The notes below the pieces were generated by a model. It had not been told where the DNA came from and did not search any database. It saw only the letters and a list, made by a program, of their open reading frames with translations. The position numbers and the translations under genes are program-made. From contig JARLHY010000087.1 in NCBI GenBank assembly GCA_031292015.1, forward strand, positions 15,520 through 79,519: 64,000 nt of DNA, read 5' to 3'. This document shows positions 35,850 to 44,294 of the stretch, one piece after another. Source of the DNA: Negativicutes bacterium (GTDB taxonomy: Bacteria > Bacillota_C > Negativicutes > Sporomusales_B > JARLHX01). Each line of letters starts with the position of its first letter. The stretch's first letter is position 1.

Positions 35850-35903
35850 GTAAGAATCGTGTCAGCATTTGGTCAGGTCCTGGTCATCCGCGCTTTATAT
35901 AAT
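35850..35903 (+). promoter_or_regulatory. 11-bp-repeat operator and promoter, globin-coupled sensor gene
   Basis: Plus strand half-sites start at 35850 (GTAAG), 35861 (GTCAG), 35872 (GTCAG) and 35883 (GTCAT); the -10 TATAAT is at 35898-35903. This is the cleanest copy and lies back-to-back with the kinase operator, 66 bp apart. Confidence 0.8.
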
Positions 35904-36016
35904 GAAATCACGGCCCCAGTCAGGAGTTCATCCGCTCCGGGGCCCGCAGCGCCGGTCGAAAATAAGGAAATGCTTTCGCGCCTATAATACGACCCGCAGA
36001 GAGGGAGGAATTGCAA

Positions 36017-37294
36017 ATGTTCGGCAGCCAAAAACATTTCCCGCCGCCGCCGTCCGGCAGCTATTCAGGCACCAACCATACCGCCAAGATGTTTCTGTCG
36101 CTCGATCCTGTTTCCATCGGCTATCTGGCGGAACTGCGCGCCGTGATAGAGCCCCATTTAAGCGATATCGTGGACGAATTTTACGCCCGTCTCACCAAAG
36201 TATCGGAAGTGGACACGTTTATAAGGCGCCATTCATCTGTGGAGCGTCTGAAAACAACGTTGTCCGGCCTGCTGAAGACCCTTTACGAAACCAATATTAC
36301 CCCAGCGTATATCGCCGAAAAACATCATATCGGCGAAGTCCACAACAGAATCAAACTTCCGGCCGAATGGTTTGTCCTCGCGGCCGGGAACCTGAAATAT
36401 ACCATCATCCCTTTTATCATCGAGAAATATAAAGCCGACTCCGAACATCTGACAAAAGTACTCCAGGCGTTTGAAAAACTCATGAGCCTCATCGTTTCTG
36501 AAGTGAACCAGTCCTTTATCGACTCTTATTCTCAGGAAGTCGATAAAAAAGCCGAGCTGGAAATCATGGTAGCTGAGCAAAACCGGCTTGTCGCCAATGT
36601 CCAGGATGCCAGCCAGACACTGGCTGCGACAGCCGAAGAAACAACCGCCTCTGCTTCCCAGATGTCGCAGGCTGCCATGCAGATCAAGGACGCCTCCCAG
36701 CAGGCCAAGCAGGAGGCGGATCATGCCCGGATAACAGCGATGGATGGAGAGAAGGCTACCATTGAGACTCTGGACGAGGTGGCCAAGCTGATCACCTCCA
36801 ACCAGGAGGCCCAGGAAAAAGTGGTTCTGTTGGAAACCACGTCCCAATCAGTGAGCCATATCGTCGAAACCATCACCACCATCGCCCAGCAAACCAACCT
36901 GCTGGCCCTGAACGCAGCGATCGAAGCCGCCCGGGCCGGCGAAGCCGGACGGGGCTTTGCGGTAGTGGCGGAGGAAGTCCGGAAGCTGGCGGAACAAAGC
37001 CGCCTGGCGGCAAACGAGATCGTGGAACTGATTCGTAAAAACAACGACTCCACCGGCGAAATGGTAGCCAGCATGGCTCAGCAGGCCGCGGCGATGGAAA
37101 AGGTCGGCGGCGCGGTAAAGGAAACCTCCCAGCGTATGTCTCAAATTGTGGCCTCCATCTCCGACAATTTTGACCAGGTGTCTAACATAAACCTGTCGGT
37201 CAGCAATCTTGCAGCCACTTCCCAGGAAATTCAAAAAGCCTCGGATGAAGTGGCTAACGCGGCGACGAATCTGTCGTCCATGGTCTTTCGCTAA
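36017..37294 (+). CDS. Globin-coupled chemoreceptor (HemAT-like aerotaxis sensor)
   Basis: Soluble heme-based oxygen chemoreceptor, 425 residues. Residues 15-180 form the protoglobin sensor: [20 protein letters not shown] at the start and [20 protein letters not shown] with the probable proximal His (H109). The C-terminal half is a standard signalling domain with [20 protein letters not shown] and [18 protein letters not shown]. The preferred start is ATG 36017, with GGGAGG at 8 nt; a TTG two codons earlier has no ribosome site. It should report O2 to the chemotaxis kinase. Its promoter carries the shared 11-bp operator, placing an O2 sensor in the same regulon as hydrogenase and hemerythrin. 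Confidence 0.93.
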   Translation: MFGSQKHFPPPPSGSYSGTNHTAKMFLSLDPVSIGYLAELRAVIEPHLSDIVDEFYARLTKVSEVDTFIRRHSSVERLKTTLSGLLKTLYETNITPAYIAEKHHIGEVHNRIKLPAEWFVLAAGNLKYTIIPFIIEKYKADSEHLTKVLQAFEKLMSLIVSEVNQSFIDSYSQEVDKKAELEIMVAEQNRLVANVQDASQTLAATAEETTASASQMSQAAMQIKDASQQAKQEADHARITAMDGEKATIETLDEVAKLITSNQEAQEKVVLLETTSQSVSHIVETITTIAQQTNLLALNAAIEAARAGEAGRGFAVVAEEVRKLAEQSRLAANEIVELIRKNNDSTGEMVASMAQQAAAMEKVGGAVKETSQRMSQIVASISDNFDQVSNINLSVSNLAATSQEIQKASDEVANAATNLSSMVFR

Positions 37295-37325
37295 GCAAAA
37301 CGCCGTCACAAGAAAATAGGCAATG

Positions 37326-37362
37326 AAAAGGCCCCGCAGAGCCTTCACCTGCGGGGCCTTTC
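37326..37362. terminator. Bidirectional terminator between sensor and reductase genes
   Basis: Stem AAAGGCCCCGCAG/CTGCGGGGCCTTT, 13 bp perfect, 9-nt loop, between convergent genes. Confidence 0.85.
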
Positions 37363-37381
37363 ACTTAGGCAGCGACGGGGA

Positions 37382-38305
37382 TCATATCTTGTGCAGCAGG
37401 TATTCATACGCTCCGAGTGCAGCTTTTGCTCCTTCGCCCGTCGCTATAACAATCTGTTTATCGGTTCCGGTGGTAACATCCCCTGCCGCAAACAGCCCCG
37501 CTATGTCGGTCCTGGCCCGGCAGTCCACGATGATTTCCCTAGTATCGCTGCAGGCGACAACGCCGTTTACGAGTTCGGAATTGGACTCCAGGCCGATCTC
37601 CACAAAAACGCCTTGGACAGCCAATTCGGCTTCTTCGCCGTTTTTCAGGTTAAGAACAGCTATTTTCTCTACCTCCTGCCCCCCGTAAATGCTCTGGACA
37701 GCATAACCGCTCATCACCATAATATTGGCCTTCTGAAACAACTTGTCGACAAGAACCGGATCTGCGGTAAGCGGGTCCCTCAGCAGCAAAATAACCTTTT
37801 CCGCGATCCCGCTCAGTTCCAAGGCGGCCTGGACGCCGGAGTTGCCTCCGCCTACCACCGCCACCGATTTGCCGGCAAAAAACGGCCCGTCGCAGGTCAC
37901 GCAGAAAGCAACTCCCCGCCCCCTGAATTCGGTTTCTCCGGGAATACCGAGCCGGCGGGGGCGTTTGCCGGTCGCGATAATCAGTGACCGGCTCCAGTAT
38001 TCATCACCCTCACCGCGGACGCAAAAGCAGCCGTTACCTTCAACGTGGACCGTCAGCACCTTGTCATAGACAATATCGACAGCAAACTGGTTCAGCTGTT
38101 CCTCAAACCTTGTGATCAGTTCAAACCCGGAAGCCGAAAAGACCCCCATATAATTTTCGATCTTTTCAGTCCACAGCATCTGTCCGCCCAGTTCACTGGT
38201 AATAAGCAGAGTATCCAGCTTTTTGCGGGCCGTGTAAAGCCCGGCGGTCATGCCCGCCGGTCCGCCGCCGATGATAATGACATCCCGCATTTTGACGCTA
38301 CTCAT
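37382..38305 (-). CDS. Thioredoxin reductase-like FAD/NAD(P) oxidoreductase
   Basis: Low-molecular-weight thioredoxin-reductase-type flavoprotein, 307 residues. The FAD motif is DVIIIGGGPAGMTAGLYTAR, the redox-active disulfide is FCVTCDGPFFAGK (CxxC), the NAD(P) motif is VAVVGGGNSGVQAALE, and the C-terminal FAD loop is GLFAAGDVTTGTDKQIVIAT. ATG 38305 overlaps the preceding small gene by 8 nt; a second ATG five codons later is possible. It is the last gene of ndh-small ORF-trxB-like, so it may accept electrons with the NDH-2 in peroxide or disulfide reduction. Whether thioredoxin is its partner is not shown by context. Confidence 0.9.
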   Translation of the reverse strand: MSSVKMRDVIIIGGGPAGMTAGLYTARKKLDTLLITSELGGQMLWTEKIENYMGVFSASGFELITRFEEQLNQFAVDIVYDKVLTVHVEGNGCFCVRGEGDEYWSRSLIIATGKRPRRLGIPGETEFRGRGVAFCVTCDGPFFAGKSVAVVGGGNSGVQAALELSGIAEKVILLLRDPLTADPVLVDKLFQKANIMVMSGYAVQSIYGGQEVEKIAVLNLKNGEEAELAVQGVFVEIGLESNSELVNGVVACSDTREIIVDCRARTDIAGLFAAGDVTTGTDKQIVIATGEGAKAALGAYEYLLHKI

Positions 38306-38519
38306 GTGCGTTCCACTCGCAGACCTGCTCCTCGTCAAAATAGATCCAGTCATGCGCCGCTCTTTGAAATATTTTCAGACATTTGTCCTGATTGGAAATT
38401 ACCAGGGTGATCGCTTCTGCGGCCAGCGGATTCTTTCGGCGGTTTTCCTCAATTTTTGCAATGATGTTTTCCAATTGGTCCTTATATAACACAAAAAATC
38501 GGTTCGTCTGTTCTTCCAC
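38298..38519 (-). CDS. Small conserved-looking hypothetical protein (73 aa)
   Basis: Acidic/helical 73-residue protein starting at GTG 38519 behind AGGAGG at 7 nt. The ATG at 38537 that overlaps the ndh stop places this ribosome site inside the gene and is therefore less likely. The sequence has FFVLYKDQLENIIAKIEENR, then AITLVISNQDKCLKIFQRAA and ends CEWNAHE. It is embedded between ndh and the thioredoxin-reductase gene with overlaps on both sides, so it is part of that operon. Family not recognised. Confidence 0.7.
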   Translation of the reverse strand: MEEQTNRFFVLYKDQLENIIAKIEENRRKNPLAAEAITLVISNQDKCLKIFQRAAHDWIYFDEEQVCEWNAHE

Positions 38520-38533
38520 GGAAACTCCTCCTC

Positions 38534-39796
38534 TCATTTCGCCTCGTCATCCTGGCTGATTACATGCTCGATCCGTTCATAAGTGAGATATTCCCAGACC
38601 CATTTCATGAAAACCACCGTTCTGTTCCGGAAATGGACCAGGCGCAGCACATGAACCATCGACCAAATCAGCCAGGCGACAAATCCTTTGGACTTGAAGC
38701 CTCCGATATGCAATACCGCGAAATTCCGGCCGACTGTCGCCATCTTGCCCACCGAGTTATAATGGAACGGCTTCATCGGGGTCTGACCGATCAGACTCAG
38801 GATGTTGCCGACAGCCGTATCGGCTTGCTGGACCGCCACAGGCGCCACCATGGGAAGGGGTTCGCCATCCTGCCTAAAATGGGCGGCGTCGCCGATGACG
38901 AATACCTCCGGTCCGCCGGGCAGATGCAGGTAGTCATTGACTACAACCCGCCGGGCGCGATCCTGCTCGGCGTTCAGTCCATCCATCAGACTGGTGGCGC
39001 ACACCCCTGCCGCCCATATGACGGTATGGGTCGGTATCCGCTCCTCCCCCTTCAGCACCAGTGTTTTTCCGTCAAAATCGCTGACCTGGGCCAGCAGACG
39101 AACTTCGACCTTTTTGCGAATCAGGGCATCCACCGTGGCCTCCTGGAGATCCGCCTCCATGCCGGGCAGCAAGCCGTCAGAAGCTTCCACAAGGACAATG
39201 CGCACTTCTTTAAAGTTGAGGCTGTGATATTCTTTTGCCAGTATCATGTGAATCAGTTCGGAGAGCGCACCGGAAAATTCCACGCCGGTAGGCCCGCCGC
39301 CTACGACGATAAAAGTCAGCAGCGCGTGCCGTTTGATCTCATCTTCTTCGTGGGACGCCAGTTCGAACATCCGGATGATCTGGTTGCGAAGACGTACGGA
39401 CCCGCCTAATGTTTTGATACCAAAAGCATTCTGAGCCACGGAGCTCAATCCGAAGAAATTGGTTGTGCTCCCGGTGGCCAGCAGCAGATAATCATACTTT
39501 ATCTGAGCGGTTTTGGTCATCAGCTGCTTGTTGACAAAATCGACCGTCAATACCTCGTCCATCCGGAAATCGAGATTATTCTGACTGCGAAAAATTGTCC
39601 GGACCGGACAGACGATATCCTTCTCCGACAACCCGGCGGTGGCTACCTGATAGAGCAGCGGCTGAAACAGATGATAATTTTGTTTGTCGATCAACGTAAC
39701 TTCAACATTTTCTTTTGCCAGAAGCGTAGCCGCCCGGATACCGCCAAATCCGGCCCCGACAATCACGATATGGGGCCTTTCCTGTTGTTTGACCAT
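38534..39796 (-). CDS. ndh: Type II NADH dehydrogenase (NDH-2)-like oxidoreductase
   Basis: Flavoprotein of 420 residues related to NDH-2, which oxidises NADH without proton pumping and reduces membrane quinone. The FAD fold is HIVIVGAGFGGIRAATLLA; the QNYHLFQPLLYQVATAGLS and TFIVVGGGPTGVEFSGAL (NADH site) motifs are diagnostic, as is VFVIGDAAH. The amphipathic, aromatic C-terminal part (VAWLIWSMVHVLRLVHFRNR) is the usual membrane anchor. First gene of a three-gene operon behind an 11-bp-repeat promoter. In an anaerobe it may serve O2 removal or menaquinone-linked redox balance together with the uptake hydrogenase. Confidence 0.92.
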   Translation of the reverse strand: MVKQQERPHIVIVGAGFGGIRAATLLAKENVEVTLIDKQNYHLFQPLLYQVATAGLSEKDIVCPVRTIFRSQNNLDFRMDEVLTVDFVNKQLMTKTAQIKYDYLLLATGSTTNFFGLSSVAQNAFGIKTLGGSVRLRNQIIRMFELASHEEDEIKRHALLTFIVVGGGPTGVEFSGALSELIHMILAKEYHSLNFKEVRIVLVEASDGLLPGMEADLQEATVDALIRKKVEVRLLAQVSDFDGKTLVLKGEERIPTHTVIWAAGVCATSLMDGLNAEQDRARRVVVNDYLHLPGGPEVFVIGDAAHFRQDGEPLPMVAPVAVQQADTAVGNILSLIGQTPMKPFHYNSVGKMATVGRNFAVLHIGGFKSKGFVAWLIWSMVHVLRLVHFRNRTVVFMKWVWEYLTYERIEHVISQDDEAK

Positions 39797-39870
39797 GTTG
39801 ATTTCCTGTCCACCTCTAATCGGAATTTACGGCCTTTTATCTCCGCAATTTATGAACCGGTACTGATTCC

Positions 39871-39924
39871 AGTATAAATGATAAGCCTTACACCTCATTG
39901 ACTAAATCCTGACTAATATCTTAC
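39871..39924 (-). promoter_or_regulatory. 11-bp-repeat operator and promoter, ndh operon
   Basis: Minus strand half-sites start at 39924 (GTAAG), 39913 (GTCAG), 39902 (GTCAA) and 39891 (GTAAG); the -10 TATACT is at 39876-39871. Spacings 11, 11, 11, 15. Confidence 0.75.
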
Positions 39925-39969
39925 AACCGATGAACGATGATTTGGGCAACCTTAGACTCTATTCTGAAG

Positions 39970-40001
39970 CAGCAAAGCCACCCATTGGCAAATGGGTGGC
40001 T
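39970..40001 (-). terminator. Terminator of the hydrogenase operon
   Basis: Perfect stem AGCCACCCATT/AATGGGTGGCT with a 4-nt loop, 36 nt after the cytochrome b stop. The U-run is short (TTTGC). Confidence 0.6.
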
Positions 40002-40036
40002 AAATCATGATGCGATTCCCGCTTCGGGTCTTGCGG

Positions 40037-40717
40037 CTACAGATCTTTCAGATCCACCGGCGTCTCCTCGAAAAATTTGCGGCCTGAAACCATGGAAGAC
40101 AGTTCTCCGTTCTTTTCCTTCACGTCGGTAAAAAACACCAGATAGACGTGAATCATCGCAAACAAGATCAATACCCAGGCAATGACATGGTGCACCACAT
40201 GGGTTGCGAATTCGTTGCCCAACCACCGGTTCACAGGTCCGAAGATTTGGGCCAATAGCGAGTTCGGCCGGATCATACTGTACATCGCCAGTCCGGTAAC
40301 CGCCTCTACAGCCATCAGCACAAGGGCGCCGACATAGGCTGTCCCCGCCAGCGGATTACGAAGATAGGGCCGATGGTGCCGCCGCAGCATCGCATAATAC
40401 GCGAGGACTTCCAGCAGGCCCTTTCGGTATTCAGGCTTCCAAAACCGCGGAAACAGCCGGTCGCCTTTGGCAGTAAACAACAGGTAGAACCTGAGCAGCA
40501 GGCAGCTGCACAGAATAAACCCGGCGAAGAAATGCACGCGGCGGATCGTCTCCATGGAAAACCATTTGCCGATCGCGACCGCCGGTTCTATTCCCTGTGT
40601 CCCGATGTACATAGGGTTACCTATATATAGCCCGGTCGCAAACAGCACCACGATGCACGTCACCCATACCCAGTGGCAAAACCGCAGTCCGGGACTGAAC
40701 AGGCGATAAATCTGCAT
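40037..40717 (-). CDS. hyaC: Ni/Fe-hydrogenase b-type cytochrome subunit
   Basis: Di-heme membrane cytochrome b of the HyaC/HydC family, 226 residues, passing electrons from the hydrogenase small subunit to menaquinone. It has four membrane spans; heme ligands are expected in LRFCHWVWVTCIVVLF, VHFFAGFILC and HVVHHVIAWVLILFAMIHVY, all of which carry His. ATG 40717 follows GGGGGTGA. A longer frame extends into the large-subunit gene and is not used. Third gene after small and large subunits, 13 nt downstream, confirming a membrane-bound respiratory uptake enzyme. Confidence 0.95.
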   Translation of the reverse strand: MQIYRLFSPGLRFCHWVWVTCIVVLFATGLYIGNPMYIGTQGIEPAVAIGKWFSMETIRRVHFFAGFILCSCLLLRFYLLFTAKGDRLFPRFWKPEYRKGLLEVLAYYAMLRRHHRPYLRNPLAGTAYVGALVLMAVEAVTGLAMYSMIRPNSLLAQIFGPVNRWLGNEFATHVVHHVIAWVLILFAMIHVYLVFFTDVKEKNGELSSMVSGRKFFEETPVDLKDL

Positions 40718-40730
40718 GTCACTCACCCCC

Positions 40731-42608
40731 TTAAATGTACGGATCGGTATGAACAATCGAGACTTGTTCGCCCTTGGCGTCGTACACATGCGCGGCGCAG
40801 GCCAGACAGGGGTCAAACGAGTGGATGGAGCGGAGTATTTCCAGCGGTTTGTCCGCCACTTTCACCCTGGTATCCATCATCGACCGTTCAAAGGCGCCCT
40901 GCTGACCGTCGGCGTCCCGCGGGCAGGCGTTCCAGGTGGTAGGCACCACCGCCTGGTAATTCTTTATCCGGCCGTTCTCGATGACGATCCAGTGCCCGAG
41001 AGAACCCCGCGGCACCTCATGGACGCCCACCCCCTGCGTTTTCTGGGGCCAGCTGGCCGGTTCCCATTTCTCATTATTCATCACTGCCGTGTCGCCGTTG
41101 CGGATGTTTGTGATCAATTGACTGTAAAAATACCGCTCCAGCGCTACGCATACCTGGGCTTCCAACGCCCGCGCCACCGTCCGTCCCGCCGTGGTCGGCA
41201 GCCAGGTCTCGGCCGGCATGCCGAAAATCTTGGACGCCCCGTCGATTTGCTGCATCATCATCGACTCGACCCAGTTGGGCTGCAGATGGCCCTGTTTCAC
41301 CTTGGTGTATACGATAATGTAACGGGCCAGGGGGCCGACCTCTGTCGTCTTGCCCCGCCAGGTTGGCGTCTTCAGCCAGGAATATTTGCCTTTCTCGTTC
41401 AGGTTCTTCCAGTGCTTTCCGTCTTTTTCACCGCTGAACTGGAAGTCGCCCTCCGACACGCCCTGCCAGGGATGCAGCGCAGTGCTGCCGGCCGGATACT
41501 TATACCAGGAATGATCGATGCTTTCCTTGATAACATTCATGTCACTAAGGTCGCCGGGCCCGAATGGGTAATATTTTGCCTGGGCCACCCCGCCGGCGAA
41601 GTTTTCCACCACGCCGTTGGAACGCATCAGGATGCGCTCATAGAATTGGTTGATGCCTTTGAAGGTATTGTCCGGGTAATCGCCGTAACCCAGCACCCGG
41701 TCCTTCGACAGGCCGCCGCCGCCCAACTGCCCTTTGGACAGATGCATATGGGCGATCGCCAGCACGTCGGCCACATAGAACTGGTCCACCAGGGCGCGGG
41801 TCATACTGATGCTGTTGTCCACCAGCGCCAGACGGTTGCTGTTGATGGGAGCGTTCATATCGTTCATCGATATGGCGCAGGGCATGCCCCCCACCGCATA
41901 GTGGGGGTGGGGATTCTTGCCGCCGAAAACGACATGGGGAACAAGAATGTCGGTCTGCCGATCGAGGGTGCTCAGATAGTGGGCGACGCCGATAAGGTGC
42001 ACTTCCGGCGGCAGCAGGTCATAGTCCGGATGATCCCACCAGTGGGCGGCGAAGATGCCCAGCTGACCGCTGTCCACGATCTGCTTCACCTTGTCCTGGA
42101 TTTCTTTGAAATACGCTGCACTGGACCGCGGCGTTTCTTTGGAATAGGCGTCGAAATCATGGACCGGCCCGTCAAGTTTAAGACGGTAATTGGCCAGAAT
42201 GACTTCCTGCAGCTTGGACGCCTCTGCCGGGTCGGCCTTGAGCGCCGCCACCGGGCTGACCCAATCCAGGGCATGAAGGTGGTAAAAGTGGACCAAATGA
42301 TCGTGGGCCATGATTGCCCCGGCCATGATATTTCTGATGTAGTTGGCGTTTTTCGGTATCTCGATGCCAAGCGCGTCCTCCACCGCCCTCAGCGACACAT
42401 TGGAATGCTCCGAGGTGCACACGCCGCAGATGCGGCCGCAAAACGCCCAGGCGTCCCGCGGGTCGCGGTCTTTTAGAATGACTTCGATGCCCCGCCAGGC
42501 AGTGCCGCTGGAAACGGCGTCCTGTACCTTGCCGCTGTCGTCCAGGACCAGTTCCAGACGTAAATGCCCCTCAATGCGGGTAATCGGATCAACGACGATT
42601 CTTGGCAT
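40731..42608 (-). CDS. hyaB: [NiFe] uptake hydrogenase large subunit
   Basis: Catalytic subunit, 625 residues, group 1 type. The N-terminal Ni ligands are in GRICGVCTSEHSN, the C-terminal ones in DPCLACAAH. An 18-residue tail (from VYDAKGE) follows that His and would be cut off by a maturation endopeptidase after nickel insertion. EGHLRLEL near the N terminus supplies the Mg/second-sphere Glu motif. Its start overlaps the small-subunit stop. None of the hyp maturation genes nor the endopeptidase gene is in the window, so they must lie elsewhere. The promoter of the operon carries the 11-bp operator. Confidence 0.97.
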   Translation of the reverse strand: MPRIVVDPITRIEGHLRLELVLDDSGKVQDAVSSGTAWRGIEVILKDRDPRDAWAFCGRICGVCTSEHSNVSLRAVEDALGIEIPKNANYIRNIMAGAIMAHDHLVHFYHLHALDWVSPVAALKADPAEASKLQEVILANYRLKLDGPVHDFDAYSKETPRSSAAYFKEIQDKVKQIVDSGQLGIFAAHWWDHPDYDLLPPEVHLIGVAHYLSTLDRQTDILVPHVVFGGKNPHPHYAVGGMPCAISMNDMNAPINSNRLALVDNSISMTRALVDQFYVADVLAIAHMHLSKGQLGGGGLSKDRVLGYGDYPDNTFKGINQFYERILMRSNGVVENFAGGVAQAKYYPFGPGDLSDMNVIKESIDHSWYKYPAGSTALHPWQGVSEGDFQFSGEKDGKHWKNLNEKGKYSWLKTPTWRGKTTEVGPLARYIIVYTKVKQGHLQPNWVESMMMQQIDGASKIFGMPAETWLPTTAGRTVARALEAQVCVALERYFYSQLITNIRNGDTAVMNNEKWEPASWPQKTQGVGVHEVPRGSLGHWIVIENGRIKNYQAVVPTTWNACPRDADGQQGAFERSMMDTRVKVADKPLEILRSIHSFDPCLACAAHVYDAKGEQVSIVHTDPYI

Positions 42609-43729
42609 TACCGGCCACCTCCGCTCGTGATATCGGTTCCGTCTCCGTCTTTCGGGCTGTCCTGGGATGCCGCCCGGCTGCCCCTCAGCACATTGGCGCC
42701 GGCATGCACGGCAATGCCCGCCAGCGTCACCCCGGCCGCGGCCAGGCCGACCTGGTCGGCGCTGCTTATGGTATTGGCGGTCACCACATGCGGCAGCCGC
42801 TCAAAGAAGGGATCGTTGTCCCAGAAACCGGCGCTGCTACAGCCGATGCATGGGGAGCCGGCCTGAATGGGATAAGACAGCCCCTGCCACCAGCGCATAT
42901 TGCCGCAGGAATTATAAGTCATCGGTCCGCGGCAGCCCATTTTGTACAGGCACCAGCCGGCTTTCGATCCCGCGTCATCCAGGCGCTCCACGAACATCCC
43001 GGAGTCGAAAAAGGGCCGGCGATAGCAAGTATCATGGATACGGTTGCCGAAAAACTGCTTCGGCCTTCCTTGCTGATCAAGCGGAGGGAGCTGCCCAAAC
43101 AGTGCGTAATGCATGACCACACCGGTCATAACTTCGGGAATCGGCGGACAACCCGGCACCTTGACGATTGGCTTGTCGGTGATAACCTGGCTGACGGCCA
43201 CCACTTGGGTGGGATTGGGTTTGGCGGCCTGAATGCCGCCCCAGGAGGCGCATGAGCCAAATTCCATCACTACAGCCGCCGTCTTGGCAGTTTCCTTCAG
43301 CGCCTCGATATAAGGAACGCCGCCTACCGTGCAGCCAAAACCTTCATAGCCTGTGGGCACGCCGCCCTCGGCGATCAGTATAAATTTGCCGGCATAATCT
43401 TTCATGATTTTTTCGCGATGATGCTCAAGGTCAATGCCTGAGGCGGCAGACAGAGTATCATCGTATTCCAGGCTGATCATGGTGAGGACGACATCCGAAG
43501 CCAGCGGCGCCTTTGACCGGATGAACGATTCCGAACAGCCGGTGCACTCCAGACCATGCATCCAGATGACCGGCACCAATTGACGGGTTTCGGCCCGGGC
43601 GATGATATCAGGCACGACTGTCGGCGGCAGGCCCATGATCCCGGCAAGAGCGGTGCAGGTCTTGATGAAAGACCGCCGGGACAGTTTCCTTTTCTGGAAT
43701 GACTCCCACAGGGTTAGACCGAAATCCAT
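42608..43729 (-). CDS. hyaA: [NiFe] uptake hydrogenase small subunit with Tat signal
   Basis: Iron-sulfur electron-transfer subunit, 373 residues. The N terminus has a twin-arginine signal (KLSRRSFIKTCTALAG), so the folded heterodimer is exported. Cluster ligands appear in WMHGLECTGCSESF (proximal), FGSCASWGG and VPGCPP (proximal), then HDTCYRR, WCLYKMGCRGP and the distal region SPCIGCSSAGFWDN. A C-terminal hydrophobic segment (VGLAAAGVTLAGIAVHAGA) anchors it in the membrane next to the cytochrome b. First gene of the operon, 116 nt below the -10 of the 11-bp-repeat promoter. ATG 43729 follows GGGGGA. Confidence 0.97.
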   Translation of the reverse strand: MDFGLTLWESFQKRKLSRRSFIKTCTALAGIMGLPPTVVPDIIARAETRQLVPVIWMHGLECTGCSESFIRSKAPLASDVVLTMISLEYDDTLSAASGIDLEHHREKIMKDYAGKFILIAEGGVPTGYEGFGCTVGGVPYIEALKETAKTAAVVMEFGSCASWGGIQAAKPNPTQVVAVSQVITDKPIVKVPGCPPIPEVMTGVVMHYALFGQLPPLDQQGRPKQFFGNRIHDTCYRRPFFDSGMFVERLDDAGSKAGWCLYKMGCRGPMTYNSCGNMRWWQGLSYPIQAGSPCIGCSSAGFWDNDPFFERLPHVVTANTISSADQVGLAAAGVTLAGIAVHAGANVLRGSRAASQDSPKDGDGTDITSGGGR

Positions 43730-43844
43730 AGAAATCCCCCTAGTTTAATTTTTTTCTTGTCCCCTACCTTGCTGAAAACCCGCGGTCCCGCGCGACCGCG
43801 CTGAAAATCCCTCATTGAAGAAAAGCTGCCAGTCTTTTTACTAT

Positions 43845-43898
43845 ATTGTCGCAAAAGAGTCTGACACTGACTTGACGTAAAGCTGACGCTTTTCTTAC
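43845..43898 (-). promoter_or_regulatory. 11-bp-repeat operator and promoter, hydrogenase operon
   Basis: Minus strand half-sites start at 43898 (GTAAG), 43887 (GTCAG), 43876 (GTCAA) and 43865 (GTCAG), with -10 GACAAT at 43850-43845. A TATAGT also begins 4 nt further on, so the exact -10 is open. Confidence 0.72.
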
Positions 43899-43913
43899 AT
43901 TCGCCTGCCGACA

Positions 43914-43947
43914 ATAAAAAAGCCAGCGTCGTCACCGACTGCTGGCC
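43914..43947 (-). terminator. Terminator after the 43992 gene
   Basis: Minus strand stem GCCAGC/GCTGGC with further pairing AGTC/GAC inside, followed by TTTTTTATTG. It insulates the hydrogenase promoter from upstream transcription. Confidence 0.85.
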
Positions 43948-43991
43948 AAAGGGAGGAGCTTTGTCATTGGGCCAAAGGCGTTCTTGCCGGT

Positions 43992-44219
43992 CTAGTCTTC
44001 CTTTGTAAGACACGATAGCGGCAAAACGCGGTATTGGCCGTTTTCATGCGGCGGAGCCGTCATTGCCACCTGGTATAATTCGCAATACTCACCGGTCAAC
44101 GCTATATATATCGGGTCAACCCTCTGCGCGACGGTCCCCCGGTACCCCCACAAGTTGCCGCCGGTCATGATCCTGACCCGCTCTCCACAAGCCAGCGCCG
44201 TCGGCAACGTTGGTTTCAT
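43992..44219 (-). CDS. Small hypothetical protein with KOW-like segment (75 aa)
   Basis: Starts at ATG 44219 behind GGAGG; an ATG six codons upstream would put that ribosome site inside the gene. The segment LACGERVRIMTGGNLWGYRGTV looks like a small beta-barrel of KOW/SH3 style (G-x-V-x-I ... G-x-V), but the match is too short for a firm call. It has a terminator of its own and a probable 11-bp-repeat operator upstream, so it belongs to the same regulon as its neighbours. Function unknown. Confidence 0.7.
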   Translation of the reverse strand: MKPTLPTALACGERVRIMTGGNLWGYRGTVAQRVDPIYIALTGEYCELYQVAMTAPPHENGQYRVLPLSCLTKED

Positions 44220-44240
44220 CCTGCCCTCCTCCTTCACTCG

Positions 44241-44294
44241 TCGTTAGTTATAGTTTACAGCCAAATTGTTACGAGATCCTGACAGAAGGCTTAC
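44241..44294 (-). promoter_or_regulatory. 11-bp-repeat operator (weaker copy) upstream of the 43992 gene
   Basis: Minus strand half-sites start at 44294 (GTAAG), 44283 (GTCAG), 44272 (GTAAC) and 44261 (GCTGT, degenerate). The -10 is either TATAAC (44252-44247) or TAACGA at the standard distance. The first half-site overlaps the stop of the KaiB-GGDEF-EAL gene. Confidence 0.55.
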
